DNA from: Desulfobacteraceae bacterium
Lineage (GTDB): Bacteria; Desulfobacterota; Desulfobacteria; Desulfobacterales; Desulfobacteraceae
DNA: 19,983 bases
NCBI GenBank assembly: GCA_024225895.1
Contig: JAAEMC010000411.1
Span: 1-19,983 of the forward strand
Direction of reading: 5' to 3'
Shown here: positions 12,347-19,983 of the stretch, one piece after another
Layout of the letters: each line of letters starts with the position of its first letter
How positions within the stretch are numbered: the first letter of the stretch is position 1
The notes under the pieces: model-generated
The model's input: only the letters and a program-made list of their open reading frames with translations
The model's database searches: none
Told to the model about the DNA's origin: nothing
Translations under genes and position numbers: made by a program

Positions 12347-12796
12347 GAGAAAAAGTTGAATTGCCGATGCCATGCTTCAATTAGTTTTTACATTTGACTC
12401 CGCCGGATTGAATAAGTATATTAAGTCTATTAACAGATTAACCAGATAAACATTCTTTCAGCTATACAAATTGTTGATCCTTTTTCTATTTTACTAAATT
12501 GTTGCGTATTCTATTCATTGCGAAAATTAGAATCTGTTGAATGAAATGGATTACAATCATGTGTAATTTCTTAAAATTTAAACTTACGAAATACTAACCT
12601 GGTTCACATTAAATCGAAGTTTTTAAGTGGGGCAGGGGATATTGCATTGGCAAATTTTTAATGCCGCGAAAAGATAAAAACTCTAATTCTATACGCATTC
12701 TTTAATAGATATACCGGATGTACAGGCGTATTGAAATTTTTTTTATCGTGGAGTTATTTTAATTGGATTTTCAATCTTAAAAAAAGGAGAGAAGCT
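12347..12796. other. Intergenic region, 450 bases, between divergent tetR and solute-binding-protein genes
   Basis: AT-rich, with no plausible gene on either strand. I see short imperfect repeats (AATTGTTG near 12469 and 12498) but no convincing consensus promoter for the plus-strand gene at 12797. Confidence 0.5.
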
Positions 12797-13606
12797 TTGA
12801 AGAAATTCAAATTGTTAACCGTTATTTTTTTATTTTTTGGTATTTTCCTTTTGTTTTTGCAGCCGTGCTTTGGCCTTGAAATTGGTACTGTACAAGAACC
12901 TCCCGGCAACTTTAAGGGTGCAGATGGTAAGCCGGACGGTCTGTCTGTGGATTTTGTAAAAGAGATTCAGAAAAGAATCGGCGATACAACCCCCATTAAC
13001 ATACTACCGGGTGCCCGTCTGATCCACAACTCTTTAACCAAGCCGGATTATGTGATCTTCAGTTTATCCAGAACAGGAGCCAGAGAGGAGAAGTACCACT
13101 GGATTACACTAATGATGCGAAAACCATTGGTGATGTTTGCCAAAAAAGGATCTGGAGTCAATGTAAAAACGCTGGACGATGCTAAAAAGGTCAGTGGCAT
13201 CGGCGTTATGCGTTCAAGTGTGCAGCATGAATTTTTAACCAAGAACGGGTTTACAAATGCAAAACCGGTCATAGAGCATGAACAGAATGTTAAGAAGCTT
13301 TTAGCCGGAAGAGTTGACTTGGCTTACCACTCCATGCAGGGTATGGCTGGACTTTGTAAATCAATGGGTGTTGATTTCAATGAGTTAGAGCCTGTGCTTG
13401 TACTCCAGGTGTCAAAATCTTCCATTGCCATGTCAAAAAGTTCAGATCCGGGAATTGTAAAGAAATGGCAGGATACGGCAAAAGCGATTAAAGATGATGG
13501 TACATTTGAAAAAATGGCTCAAAAATGGGCCGAGTACACAGAAAAAACAATCAGTATCAAGTGCGAAGTAAAAGACGGGGCACTAAATTTCTGGCAGGAT
13601 AAATAA
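12797..13606 (+). CDS. Orphan periplasmic solute-binding protein (SBP family 3 type)
   Basis: A 269-residue secreted binding protein. Start is a TTG at 12797 with AAAGGAGAG just upstream; it gives a classical signal peptide MKKFKLLTVIFLFF followed by LFLQPCFG and cleavage before LEIG. An ATG at 12731 would add 22 residues with no ribosome site. The mature part fits the polar-amino-acid-type binding fold: PDGLSVDFVKEIQKRIG, SLSRTGAREEKYHWI, the hinge motif IGVMRSSVQHEFL, and a C-terminal DDGTFEKMAQKW. Its own gene cluster has no permease or ATPase, so it may serve a transporter elsewhere or act as a sensor input. It converges with the Liv operon at a shared terminator. Confidence 0.87.
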   Translation: MKKFKLLTVIFLFFGIFLLFLQPCFGLEIGTVQEPPGNFKGADGKPDGLSVDFVKEIQKRIGDTTPINILPGARLIHNSLTKPDYVIFSLSRTGAREEKYHWITLMMRKPLVMFAKKGSGVNVKTLDDAKKVSGIGVMRSSVQHEFLTKNGFTNAKPVIEHEQNVKKLLAGRVDLAYHSMQGMAGLCKSMGVDFNELEPVLVLQVSKSSIAMSKSSDPGIVKKWQDTAKAIKDDGTFEKMAQKWAEYTEKTISIKCEVKDGALNFWQDK

Positions 13607-13672
13607 CATCATTATCCAGGCAAATGTGATTTGTTTGGCTCAACAGCCCGTAATTAATAGATCCCATGAATA

Positions 13673-13710
13673 GAAAAGCTGCTGAAAACATTGATTTCCA
13701 GCAGCTTTTC
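13673..13710. terminator. Bidirectional terminator between the solute-binding protein gene and livF
   Basis: GAAAAGCTGCTG (13673-13684) and CAGCAGCTTTTC (13699-13710) form a perfect 12-pair stem with a 14-base loop. The A/T pairs at the stem base supply short T runs on both strands, so it can serve both converging genes (stops at 13606 and 13735). Confidence 0.75.
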
Positions 13711-13734
13711 CAATTTAATTCATACCGCTTTTAA

Positions 13735-14442
13735 TTACATCCCCAGGTATGCCTTTTTTACATCTTCGTTGGCCAAAAGATTTTCCCCGGTATCAGTAAG
13801 TGTGATGGCGCCATTTTCCATCACATAACCGCGATGGGCTGCTTTCAGGGCCAGGTTTGCGTTCTGCTCAACAATAAAAATCGTAGTCTTCTGCTCCTGG
13901 TTGATCTTTGCAATGATACTAAAAATCTGTTTCACAATAATGGGCGCCAGTCCCAGGGAAGGTTCATCCAGAAGAAGGACCTTTGGTCTGGACATCAGAG
14001 CCCGTGATATGGCCAACATCTGCTGTTCGCCACCGGAAAGGGTTCCGCCGGGCTGGTTTTTCCGGTCTGCCAGAATAGGAAAAAGCGAATAGACATAGTC
14101 CATATCCTTTTTAATCTCATCCTTATCCTGTCTTAAAAAAGCACCCATATCCAAGTTTTCTGCTACGGTGAGATAAGGGAAAATGCGTCGGCCTTCCGGC
14201 ACCTGGCACACACCCATTTTAACAATTTCATCCGGCGGGGTATGGGTGATATCCTTACCATTGAGTTCTACTGTTCCTTCTTTCGCGGGAACAATACCGC
14301 TGGTGGTCATAAGTGTCGTTGACTTACCGGCACCATTGGCACCAATAAGGGAGATCACTTCTCCTTCCATAACTTCAATATCAATGCCTTTAAGTGCCTG
14401 GATATTGCCGTAATAAGTATGTATATTCGATAATTTAAGCAT
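13735..14442 (-). CDS. livF: Branched-chain/aromatic-type ABC transporter ATP-binding protein LivF
   Basis: The second ATPase of a HAAT-type importer, 235 residues. It has Walker A GANGAGKST, Q-loop region VCQVPEGRRIFPYLTV, signature LSGGEQQMLAISRAL, Walker B VLLLDEPSLGLAP, and an H-loop position with the LivF-typical IFIVEQNA. I prefer ATG 14442 (MLKLSNIHTYYGNIQALKG), which overlaps the livG stop by 8 bases. ATG 14454 is also in frame but has its ribosome site touching the codon. It is the last gene of livK-H-M-G-F. It would power uptake with LivG. Substrate could be branched-chain or aromatic amino acids, or aromatic acids. Confidence 0.92.
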   Translation of the reverse strand: MLKLSNIHTYYGNIQALKGIDIEVMEGEVISLIGANGAGKSTTLMTTSGIVPAKEGTVELNGKDITHTPPDEIVKMGVCQVPEGRRIFPYLTVAENLDMGAFLRQDKDEIKKDMDYVYSLFPILADRKNQPGGTLSGGEQQMLAISRALMSRPKVLLLDEPSLGLAPIIVKQIFSIIAKINQEQKTTIFIVEQNANLALKAAHRGYVMENGAITLTDTGENLLANEDVKKAYLGM

Positions 14443-15226
14443 CTTCAGACTCATCTCCCAAATAGGCTTTGATTACTTGCGGATTGGATTTGACCTCTTC
14501 AGGGGTTCCTTCAGCGATTTTTTTACCATAATCCACAACATGAATTCTATCGGACAAACTCATGACCAGTTTCATGTCATGCTCAATCAATAGAATAGTC
14601 AGATCTTCATTATCCCTCAGCCAGATAATCAGGTCGTCCAGCTCTTTTGTCTCCTGGGGATTCATACCGGCAGCCGGTTCGTCCAACAACAGAAGAAAGG
14701 GATTTGTCGCAAGGGCTCGTGCAATTTCAAGTCGCCTTTGCGCGCCATAGGGAAGGTTAATGGCCTTTTCATTCACATATTTTTCAAGACCTATTTTTTC
14801 CAGGACTTCATAACTGTCTGCCACACATTTTTTTTCTTCATTTTTTTGGCTTGGAGGCTGTACCAGGGCGCCGAAAATTCCAGCATTCAACCGGCAGTGT
14901 CTGCCGATCATTACATTTTCAAGCACTGTCATTCCTTCAAAAAGTCGGATGTTCTGAAAGGTCCTTGCAAGACCCTTTTCAGTCACATGGTTGGGTTTTA
15001 GCCCTTTCAGACCCTGGGTGGATTTACCTGGCGGGGTGATCTCGACTTTTCCTTCCGAGGGCTCGTAAATACCGGTGATACAGTTGAAAAACGTTGTTTT
15101 TCCAGCACCGTTGGGGCCAATAAGGGCAGCAATCTGTCCTTTTTCAATGACAATATCAATGCCGTCCAGTGCCTTTAAACCACCGAAATTCATTGTCAGG
15201 TTTTTTACATTCAGTATCGGTTCCAT
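14435..15226 (-). CDS. livG: Branched-chain/aromatic-type ABC transporter ATP-binding protein LivG
   Basis: ATPase of the HAAT-type importer, 263 residues. It has Walker A GPNGAGKTTFFNC, the LivG-type insertion with ARTFQNIRLFEGMTVLENVMIG, signature LPYGAQRRLEIARAL, Walker B LLLLDEPAAGMNPQE, H-loop LLIEHDM, and the C-terminal GTPEEVKSNPQVIKAYLG typical of LivG. It begins four bases after the livM stop and overlaps livF, so translation is coupled. It partners with LivF to drive the LivH/LivM channel. Confidence 0.94.
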   Translation of the reverse strand: MEPILNVKNLTMNFGGLKALDGIDIVIEKGQIAALIGPNGAGKTTFFNCITGIYEPSEGKVEITPPGKSTQGLKGLKPNHVTEKGLARTFQNIRLFEGMTVLENVMIGRHCRLNAGIFGALVQPPSQKNEEKKCVADSYEVLEKIGLEKYVNEKAINLPYGAQRRLEIARALATNPFLLLLDEPAAGMNPQETKELDDLIIWLRDNEDLTILLIEHDMKLVMSLSDRIHVVDYGKKIAEGTPEEVKSNPQVIKAYLGDESEDA

Positions 15227-15230
15227 AAAT

Positions 15231-16433
15231 CTATTCTTCTACTTTTTCAAATTTATAAATTTTGCGAACGCTTTGTATTAGGCCTTCAGGTTTGAATACC
15301 ATGACGATCACCTGGAGTGCGCCAAAAACAAGCATCCTGTATTCTGCCATTGCCCTTAAATATTCCGGTACCAATATCAGTACCAATGCTCCTGCAATGA
15401 CGCCGATGGCTGATCCCATACCTCCAATAACTACAACACAAAGGATGGCAATGGATTCAAAAATGGTAAAGGACATAGGGTTGATGAAGCTTGTTTTTGC
15501 GGCAAATACAACTCCACCAAGACTCGCCCAGGTGGCGCCGAGGGCAAATGCCGTCAGTTTGGTCTTAAACTTATCTATGCCCATGGCCTGACAAGCGATT
15601 TCATCATCCCTCAATGCGATCCATGCACGCCCAATCCTTGAATTTTCAAGTCGATTGACGAAAAAGATGGTGAACAGCACCAATGCAATAACTATGAAAT
15701 AAATATAAATAACGTTTTGGTGTTGATTTAATTCAAAGTTGAAAAAGGAGGGCGGGGGAATGTTGCCAATACCCCTGGGACCGTTTCCTAGCTCATCCCA
15801 GTTTTCCATGACGATCCTGATGATTTCGCCAAATCCCAGGGTAACAATGGCCAGGTAGTCACCGCGAAGCCTTAGAACCGGATATCCCAAAAGAGTACCT
15901 GCCATGGCGCCGAATACGGCACTAATTGGCAAAACAAGCCAGAAGCTGATGCCGAAATGCAGGTTCAAAAGAGCATAGGTATAGGCTCCTACACAATAAA
16001 ATGCCACATATCCAAGATCAAGGAGCCCTGCAAGACCCACAACAATATTGAGTCCCAGTCCCAGCATGACATATACCAATGCAGAAATCATAATACTGGT
16101 ATGGTACATGGGAAAAGCAAAAGGATATATAATGAAGAATATTGCAATAGCAGCTAAAAAAGGTGTTCGAAACCGGTCGTTTTGAAGCAGCCTATGAACA
16201 AAGGGAATATCCTCTTTGGTGTCGGATTTCTTTTTTTCTTCTTTTAACCGTAATAAATAATTCCACACAAGGGATGCAAAAAAGCCTGCAATCCCGATCC
16301 ATAAAATATTGGTCCATCTCCAGACAATTATGTTCTTTATGGTATTGACACGGATGACCATGATGGGGAAAGTCAATACCATGAACCATAAAGCGATCCA
16401 AAATGATTGTTTAATCTCTTTTTTTGTAACCAT
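15231..16433 (-). CDS. livM: Branched-chain/aromatic-type ABC transporter permease LivM
   Basis: Permease of 400 residues. The usual LivM core starts near residue 110 (MISALVYVMLGLGLNIVVGLAGLLDLGYVAFYCVGAY) and includes LRLRGDYLAIVTLGFGEIIRIV and the ATPase-contact stretch RIGRAWIALRDDEIACQAMGI. Before it lies an extra N-terminal segment of about 85 residues with two hydrophobic helices and the charged linker LKEEKKKSDTKEDI, as in the longer LivM forms. The ribosome site is weak. It lies between livH (24-base gap) and livG (4-base gap). Confidence 0.92.
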   Translation of the reverse strand: MVTKKEIKQSFWIALWFMVLTFPIMVIRVNTIKNIIVWRWTNILWIGIAGFFASLVWNYLLRLKEEKKKSDTKEDIPFVHRLLQNDRFRTPFLAAIAIFFIIYPFAFPMYHTSIMISALVYVMLGLGLNIVVGLAGLLDLGYVAFYCVGAYTYALLNLHFGISFWLVLPISAVFGAMAGTLLGYPVLRLRGDYLAIVTLGFGEIIRIVMENWDELGNGPRGIGNIPPPSFFNFELNQHQNVIYIYFIVIALVLFTIFFVNRLENSRIGRAWIALRDDEIACQAMGIDKFKTKLTAFALGATWASLGGVVFAAKTSFINPMSFTIFESIAILCVVVIGGMGSAIGVIAGALVLILVPEYLRAMAEYRMLVFGALQVIVMVFKPEGLIQSVRKIYKFEKVEE

Positions 16434-16457
16434 AGTATTCTTTTCTATAAATAAAAG

Positions 16458-17441
16458 TTAAACTTTTTCTGTTTCTTTTCTACCCAGTATGCCGGAGGGC
16501 CTGAAAATCAGGATAACTACCAGAATGGTAAAGGCAAACACATCCTCATATTCGCTCCAGAAATAGCCGGTAAAGAAACTTTCGCTAATGCCTAAGACAA
16601 GGCTTCCTAATACTGCGCCAGGCACACTTCCAATACCACCTAAGACCGCTGCAATAAATGCTTTAAGACCGGCCAGAAAACCAATCATAAAGTTAATTTG
16701 ACCCACATGACAAGCAATAAGAACACCGCCGATAGCGGCCGTGGCTGATCCGACCACAAAGGTGGTGGAAATTACCTTGTTGACATTGATGCCCACAAGG
16801 GAGGACATGACTTTGTCCTGGGCTGTCGCACGCATGGCCTTGCCAATCCGGGTGAATTTAATAAGCATCCCCAAAAGAATCATAACAACAATGGTGGTAA
16901 TGATAATGGTTAATTCCACCGAGGTCATGATATGGGCATAAGGCTCCCAAAAATTGTAATCCGGAATCAGGCTTTCATAGGGCATGAATTCGGGTGTCTG
17001 GGCCAGCATGACATAGTTTTGTAAGAAAAGACTCATCCCAATGGCGGAAATAAGTGCGGAAAGTCTTGGTGCAGTTCTTAAGGGTTTGTAAGCGATTTTT
17101 TCAACTGTAAATCCATAGGCACAAGAATAGACAATAGCAAAAACAAAGGCAAGAATGACAATAACAGCTGAATTCCATCCCCAGAGTCCAAGGACACTGG
17201 CCACAATCAGCGATGTCATGGCACCAATCATATAGATCTCACCATGGGCGAAGTTGATCAGCTGGATAATCCCGTAGACCATGGTATATCCCAACGCGAT
17301 CAGGGCATAAATACTTCCCCGGGTGAGGCCTCCCAAGACCAATTCTAAAAAGTAGACAGGATCGGTGATCAGTTCTCTAATCCCAAAAAAACCGAGGATG
17401 CCGATGATAACGATTCCTGATATAATATTAATCCAAAACAT
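16458..17441 (-). CDS. livH: Branched-chain/aromatic-type ABC transporter permease LivH
   Basis: Permease of 327 residues with the LivH signature GGLTRGSIYALIALGYTMVYGIIQLINFAHGEIYMIGA, the cytoplasmic loop RIGKAMRATAQDKVMSSLVGINVNKV for ATPase contact, and the ending IFRPSGILGRKE. About 30 extra N-terminal residues form one added hydrophobic helix. AGGAG lies about 16 bases before the ATG, farther than ideal. A long hairpin separates it from livK upstream, so it may be expressed at a lower level than the binding protein. Confidence 0.93.
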   Translation of the reverse strand: MFWINIISGIVIIGILGFFGIRELITDPVYFLELVLGGLTRGSIYALIALGYTMVYGIIQLINFAHGEIYMIGAMTSLIVASVLGLWGWNSAVIVILAFVFAIVYSCAYGFTVEKIAYKPLRTAPRLSALISAIGMSLFLQNYVMLAQTPEFMPYESLIPDYNFWEPYAHIMTSVELTIIITTIVVMILLGMLIKFTRIGKAMRATAQDKVMSSLVGINVNKVISTTFVVGSATAAIGGVLIACHVGQINFMIGFLAGLKAFIAAVLGGIGSVPGAVLGSLVLGISESFFTGYFWSEYEDVFAFTILVVILIFRPSGILGRKETEKV

Positions 17442-17496
17442 GTTAATTAATTTGAGACTCCTAAACTAAGTTAAATTAAAGTAAAATTATTCTTTA

Positions 17497-17545
17497 AAAA
17501 AACAGGAGCCATAATATGTGCCATATTACCGGGCTCCTGTTTTTT
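17497..17545 (-). terminator. Strong hairpin between livK and livH (terminator or attenuator)
   Basis: Arms 17497-17510 (AAAAAACAGGAGCC) and 17532-17545 (GGCTCCTGTTTTTT) pair perfectly over 14 bases. Inside, TAATATG (17512-17518) and CATATTA (17522-17528) form a second stem. On the minus strand a T run follows. It lies 12 bases after the livK stop, inside the operon, and would let most transcripts end after livK. Confidence 0.85.
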
Positions 17546-17556
17546 ATAATCAGATA

Positions 17557-18672
17557 TTAATTAACCTGCTGATATTTTCCGTCTATAACTTTGTACACAG
17601 AGAAACCAGCGCCGATAACATCCCCTTTGTCATCAAACCCGATTTCCCCTATAGGAGATTGGATTTTATTGGCTTTAAGGGCGGCCTTTAATTTTTCTTT
17701 GTCAAGGGAACCGGCTTTTTCTGCAGCATTGGCAAGGGCTTGAACACAAGCATATGCATTATGAAAGAATGTTCCCGGATCTTCGCCGTATTTTGCCTGA
17801 TGTTTTTTAGTCAGCTCAATGTAAAGCGGGTTGTTGGAAGTGTCATTGGGACCTGTGGCATAGACGCCTTCTGCATATTTGCCGGCCAATGTGGTGAAGT
17901 TGTCACCGATGATGCCGTCACCGCCGAAGAAAGTAGTTTTTACTCTTTTCTTTTTCAAAAGCTGAACGATTTTAGAGGCGTCTGAATGGTACCCACCCCA
18001 CATGGTTACTTCTGCTTTGGATCTTTTAATTTTCTGTACAATGGCTGTAAAGTCAACCGCACCAGTGGTTACCCCTTCAAAAAGAACGATTTCAACGCCA
18101 CCGAGTGCTTCAAAATTCTTTCTGGCTAATTCCATCTGTCCTTTTCCATAATCACCTTTGTCATGGATTAAAGCGATTTTTGTAGCTTTGAGTTCATTTT
18201 TAACAAAAGAGGTCATCAGTGTGGCCTGGGCACCATCGTAGGAAATGGTTCTGAAAAAGTTGGGGTGCTCCCCCTTGAGTGTAAGGTCGTCATTGGTAGA
18301 TGCCGGGGAGATAACAATAAGGCCTGCATCCTTGTAGATCTTATTGGCTGCGATTGTGGCACCGGAACATACATGGCCGACGATCATTTGCGCACCGTCA
18401 GATACAAGTTTTGTCGCCATATTTACCGAGACTTCCGGTTTACAAACATCGTCACCCACTAGCAATTCAAGTTGTTTACCTAAAACACCGCCTTTTGCAT
18501 TAATGTCTTCTACAGCAATTTCGCAACCCCTTAATGCCGAAATACCATAAGGTGCAAGATCGCCGGAGATAACGCCGCCACTGCCGATTTTGATTGTATC
18601 TGCGAAACCAGGTGCAGCAAAAACAATCAATGCCAAAGACGCAAGTACTAAAGATTTAAAAAAGGATTTCAT
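17557..18672 (-). CDS. livK: ABC transporter periplasmic binding protein LivK (Peripla_BP_6 type)
   Basis: Periplasmic receptor of the Liv/HAAT importer, 371 residues. The signal peptide MKSFFKSLVLASLALIVFAA ends at about PGFA before DTIKIGSGG. The mature protein has the type I binding-protein pattern GDLAPYGISALRGCEIAVEDINAKGGVLGKQLEL, then MIVGHVCSGATIAANKIYKDAGLIVISPASTN, and KIALIHDKGDYGKGQ. Start ATG 18672 is set by GGAGGGGAG just upstream; a longer frame from 18813 would cross the promoter. Many relatives bind aromatic acids instead of Leu/Ile/Val, so the ligand is open. Context (tryptophanase upstream, Pad-like operon nearby) favours an aromatic ligand, as inference. Confidence 0.92.
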   Translation of the reverse strand: MKSFFKSLVLASLALIVFAAPGFADTIKIGSGGVISGDLAPYGISALRGCEIAVEDINAKGGVLGKQLELLVGDDVCKPEVSVNMATKLVSDGAQMIVGHVCSGATIAANKIYKDAGLIVISPASTNDDLTLKGEHPNFFRTISYDGAQATLMTSFVKNELKATKIALIHDKGDYGKGQMELARKNFEALGGVEIVLFEGVTTGAVDFTAIVQKIKRSKAEVTMWGGYHSDASKIVQLLKKKRVKTTFFGGDGIIGDNFTTLAGKYAEGVYATGPNDTSNNPLYIELTKKHQAKYGEDPGTFFHNAYACVQALANAAEKAGSLDKEKLKAALKANKIQSPIGEIGFDDKGDVIGAGFSVYKVIDGKYQQVN

Positions 18673-18745
18673 TTTTTTCTCCCCTCCATTTAGATTGTGA
18701 TGTTTTTGTACAGCATAAACTACAATTGTATTCGTAAGTTTTGCA

Positions 18746-18774
18746 AATATAGAAAGGTAGGACCTTATAGTCAA
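18746..18774 (-). promoter_or_regulatory. Predicted sigma-70-type promoter of the liv operon
   Basis: On the minus strand, -35 TTGACT (18769-18774) and -10 TATATT (18746-18751) are separated by an ideal 17 bases. The implied leader to the livK ATG is about 65-70 bases. Confidence 0.72.
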
Positions 18775-18868
18775 GTAAAAATTATCTGATATCTTAAAAA
18801 AACAATGGCTCATTTACGGAACGTCAGGTATTTCGCTATGATAACTTGTATAGACAGGATATATCAAC

Positions 18869-18881
18869 CGAATATTATTCG
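18869..18881. repeat. 13-base palindrome between tryptophanase gene and liv promoter
   Basis: CGAATA-T-TATTCG is a perfect palindrome. Outer arms ATATC (18861-18865) and GATAT (18885-18889) extend the symmetry. It lies just past the tnaA-like stop (18892) and about 95 bases upstream of the liv -35 box. No T run, so not an intrinsic terminator; it might be a protein-binding site. Confidence 0.35.
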
Positions 18882-18891
18882 ATGGATATTA

Positions 18892-19983
18892 CTATCCGAT
18901 TTTTTCAAAATGGCAAGTAAAATGACGTAAAAATTTTGTCTGATACGTGATTTTATAGCCGTAAATCTTATCCTTGTCTTTCCGGACGTCCTTGATCACT
19001 TCAATCAGATAATCAAAATGACTTTGTGTGTAGACCCTCCTTGGAAATGCCAATCTTACCAGCTCCAAAGGTGAAGCAAGCTCTTGGCCGGTTTTGTCAA
19101 AACTTCCAAACATAACACTCCCCAATTCAACTCCCCGAATTCCTCCTTTGATATATAACGAATTAATTACACCAATCCCCGGGTACTGCAGGGCAGGGAT
19201 ATGGGGCAGCATTTTTTTTGCATCAAGGAAGACTGCGTGCCCGCCTGCCGGTTTTACGATGGGGATTCCTAATTTTTCAAGGCGTTTGCTTACATATTTT
19301 ACCGTGGCCTGACGATATTCCTGGTACTCATATTCCAGGGCTTCCATCAGTCCAACTGCAATCGCCTCAAGATCTCTGCCTGCCAATCCACCATACGTCG
19401 GAAAGCCTTCTCGAATAATAAGAAGGTTCCTGAAATTTTCTGCCCAGGTGTCGTCATTACAAATTAAAAAACCGCCGATGTTTGCCAGGCCGTCTTTTTT
19501 GCAACTCATGGTGGCACCGTCTGCATAGGAAAATATTTTTTGTGCGATTTCTAGCAGGGTATTATTTTCAAATCCCATTTCTCTTTTTTTGATGAAATAT
19601 GCGTTTTCTGCAAATCTACAGGCATCAATGATCAATGGGATTTCATGTTTTTTTAATAGGTTTTTAATCTCTTTTATATTGGATAGGGATACAGGCTGGC
19701 CGCCGCCGGTATTGTTGGTCACTGTGATCATGCAAAAGGGGATTTTTTTAGGGCCGTTATCGGTAATGCATTGCTCTAATTTTGCAATGTCCATATTTCC
19801 TTTGAAAGGAGATTCGTCACTGGTATCAGCTCCTTCTTTGCATAACAGATTCGCGGCGATACCACCGACATATTCGATATTTGCCCGTGTGGTGTCAAAG
19901 TGGCTGTTATTGGGAATTACATCCCCTTTTTTTATTAATGTCTGGGCCAGAATGGCTTCTGCAGCCCGCCCCTGGTGGGTGGG
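18892..19983 (-). CDS. tnaA: Tryptophanase (tryptophan indole-lyase), 5' end outside the window
   Basis: The C-terminal 363 residues of a PLP-dependent beta-eliminating lyase; the frame is open to the window edge, where it reads PTHQGRAAE. Family motifs follow: SHFDTTRA, TVTNNTGGGQPVSL, IIDACRFAENAYFIKKRE (PLP-binding Asp/Arg), the PLP lysine in SYADGATMSCKKDGL, EGFPTYGGLAGRDLEA, GGHAVFLDAKKMLPHIPA, FPRRVYTQSH and the ending LRHFTCHFE. It should split L-tryptophan to indole, pyruvate and ammonium in the cytoplasm. Tyrosine phenol-lyase is the alternative. That enzyme has Arg in the MERG motif, while this protein has VELGS, as tryptophanases have VEIGS, so tryptophanase is preferred. It may be transcribed ahead of the liv genes, which also have their own promoter. 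Confidence 0.87.
   Translation of the reverse strand, partial: PTHQGRAAEAILAQTLIKKGDVIPNNSHFDTTRANIEYVGGIAANLLCKEGADTSDESPFKGNMDIAKLEQCITDNGPKKIPFCMITVTNNTGGGQPVSLSNIKEIKNLLKKHEIPLIIDACRFAENAYFIKKREMGFENNTLLEIAQKIFSYADGATMSCKKDGLANIGGFLICNDDTWAENFRNLLIIREGFPTYGGLAGRDLEAIAVGLMEALEYEYQEYRQATVKYVSKRLEKLGIPIVKPAGGHAVFLDAKKMLPHIPALQYPGIGVINSLYIKGGIRGVELGSVMFGSFDKTGQELASPLELVRLAFPRRVYTQSHFDYLIEVIKDVRKDKDKIYGYKITYQTKFLRHFTCHFEKIG

Noticed and set aside
12647..12664. Sigma-54-like promoter (TTGGCA...TGC) before the solute-binding protein gene
   Set aside because: The GG to GC distance is 12 bases, not the required 10, and no enhancer-type regulator is nearby.
18892..19983. Tyrosine phenol-lyase instead of tryptophanase
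   Set aside because: The TPL-specific Arg in the ERG motif is replaced (VELGS), and the surrounding GGHAVFLDAKKMLPHIPA and LRHFT segments are closer to tryptophanase.
1..19983. CRISPR arrays, tRNA or rRNA genes, complete insertion sequences, riboswitches
   Set aside because: Looked for regular repeats, cloverleaf and rRNA-like stretches and transposase motifs; none seen. The DUF2080 gene alone does not make a mobile element.

Overview
The window looks like a chromosomal segment of an anaerobic, aromatic-degrading deltaproteobacterium, most likely a sulfate reducer of the Desulfobacula/Desulfobacter type. This is inferred from AT-rich DNA, ferredoxin-dependent 2-oxoacid chemistry, a Pad-type molybdoenzyme, a C_GCAxxG_C_C protein and a DUF2080 protein. 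No rRNA, tRNA, CRISPR array or intact insertion sequence was seen.

Left part (1-2312): the 3' end of a sensor histidine kinase gene and its overlapping OmpR/PhoB-type response regulator, then a 351-base intergenic region with a good sigma-70-like promoter and a short palindrome over its -10 box.

Core (2313-9603): a tightly packed seven-gene plus-strand operon. The first four genes encode the delta, alpha, beta and gamma subunits of a 2-oxoacid:ferredoxin oxidoreductase. The last three encode a DMSO-reductase-family enzyme: a four-cluster Fe-S subunit, a molybdopterin catalytic subunit without a Tat signal, and an NrfD-like membrane anchor. The combination matches anaerobic phenylacetate oxidation. 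PadBCD-like proteins would oxidise phenylacetyl-CoA to phenylglyoxylate and pass electrons to quinone. The 2-oxoacid oxidoreductase would convert phenylglyoxylate to benzoyl-CoA plus CO2 and reduce ferredoxin. No NADH-linked PadH-like subunit and no phenylacetate-CoA ligase are present here. Substrate assignment is inference from gene context. A strong terminator follows.

Middle (9604-13730): small accessory genes. On the plus strand are a 70-residue CxxC protein, a DUF2080 'transposon-encoded' protein and a GNAT acetyltransferase. On the minus strand are a C_GCAxxG_C_C redox protein and a TetR regulator. The TetR gene and the redox-protein gene each have the same 17-base palindrome, TGTCACC-N3-GGTGACA, just upstream of the start codon, so a small autoregulated circuit is likely. 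An orphan periplasmic solute-binding protein on the plus strand follows, ending at a convergent terminator.

Right part (13735-19983, minus strand): a complete Liv/HAAT-type ABC transporter (livK-livH-livM-livG-livF in transcription order) with a near-consensus promoter before livK and a long hairpin between livK and livH. Upstream of it lies most of a tryptophanase gene that runs off the right edge. Together with the Pad module this suggests a neighbourhood for uptake and breakdown of aromatic acids or amino acids, but the transporter's substrate cannot be read from the sequence.
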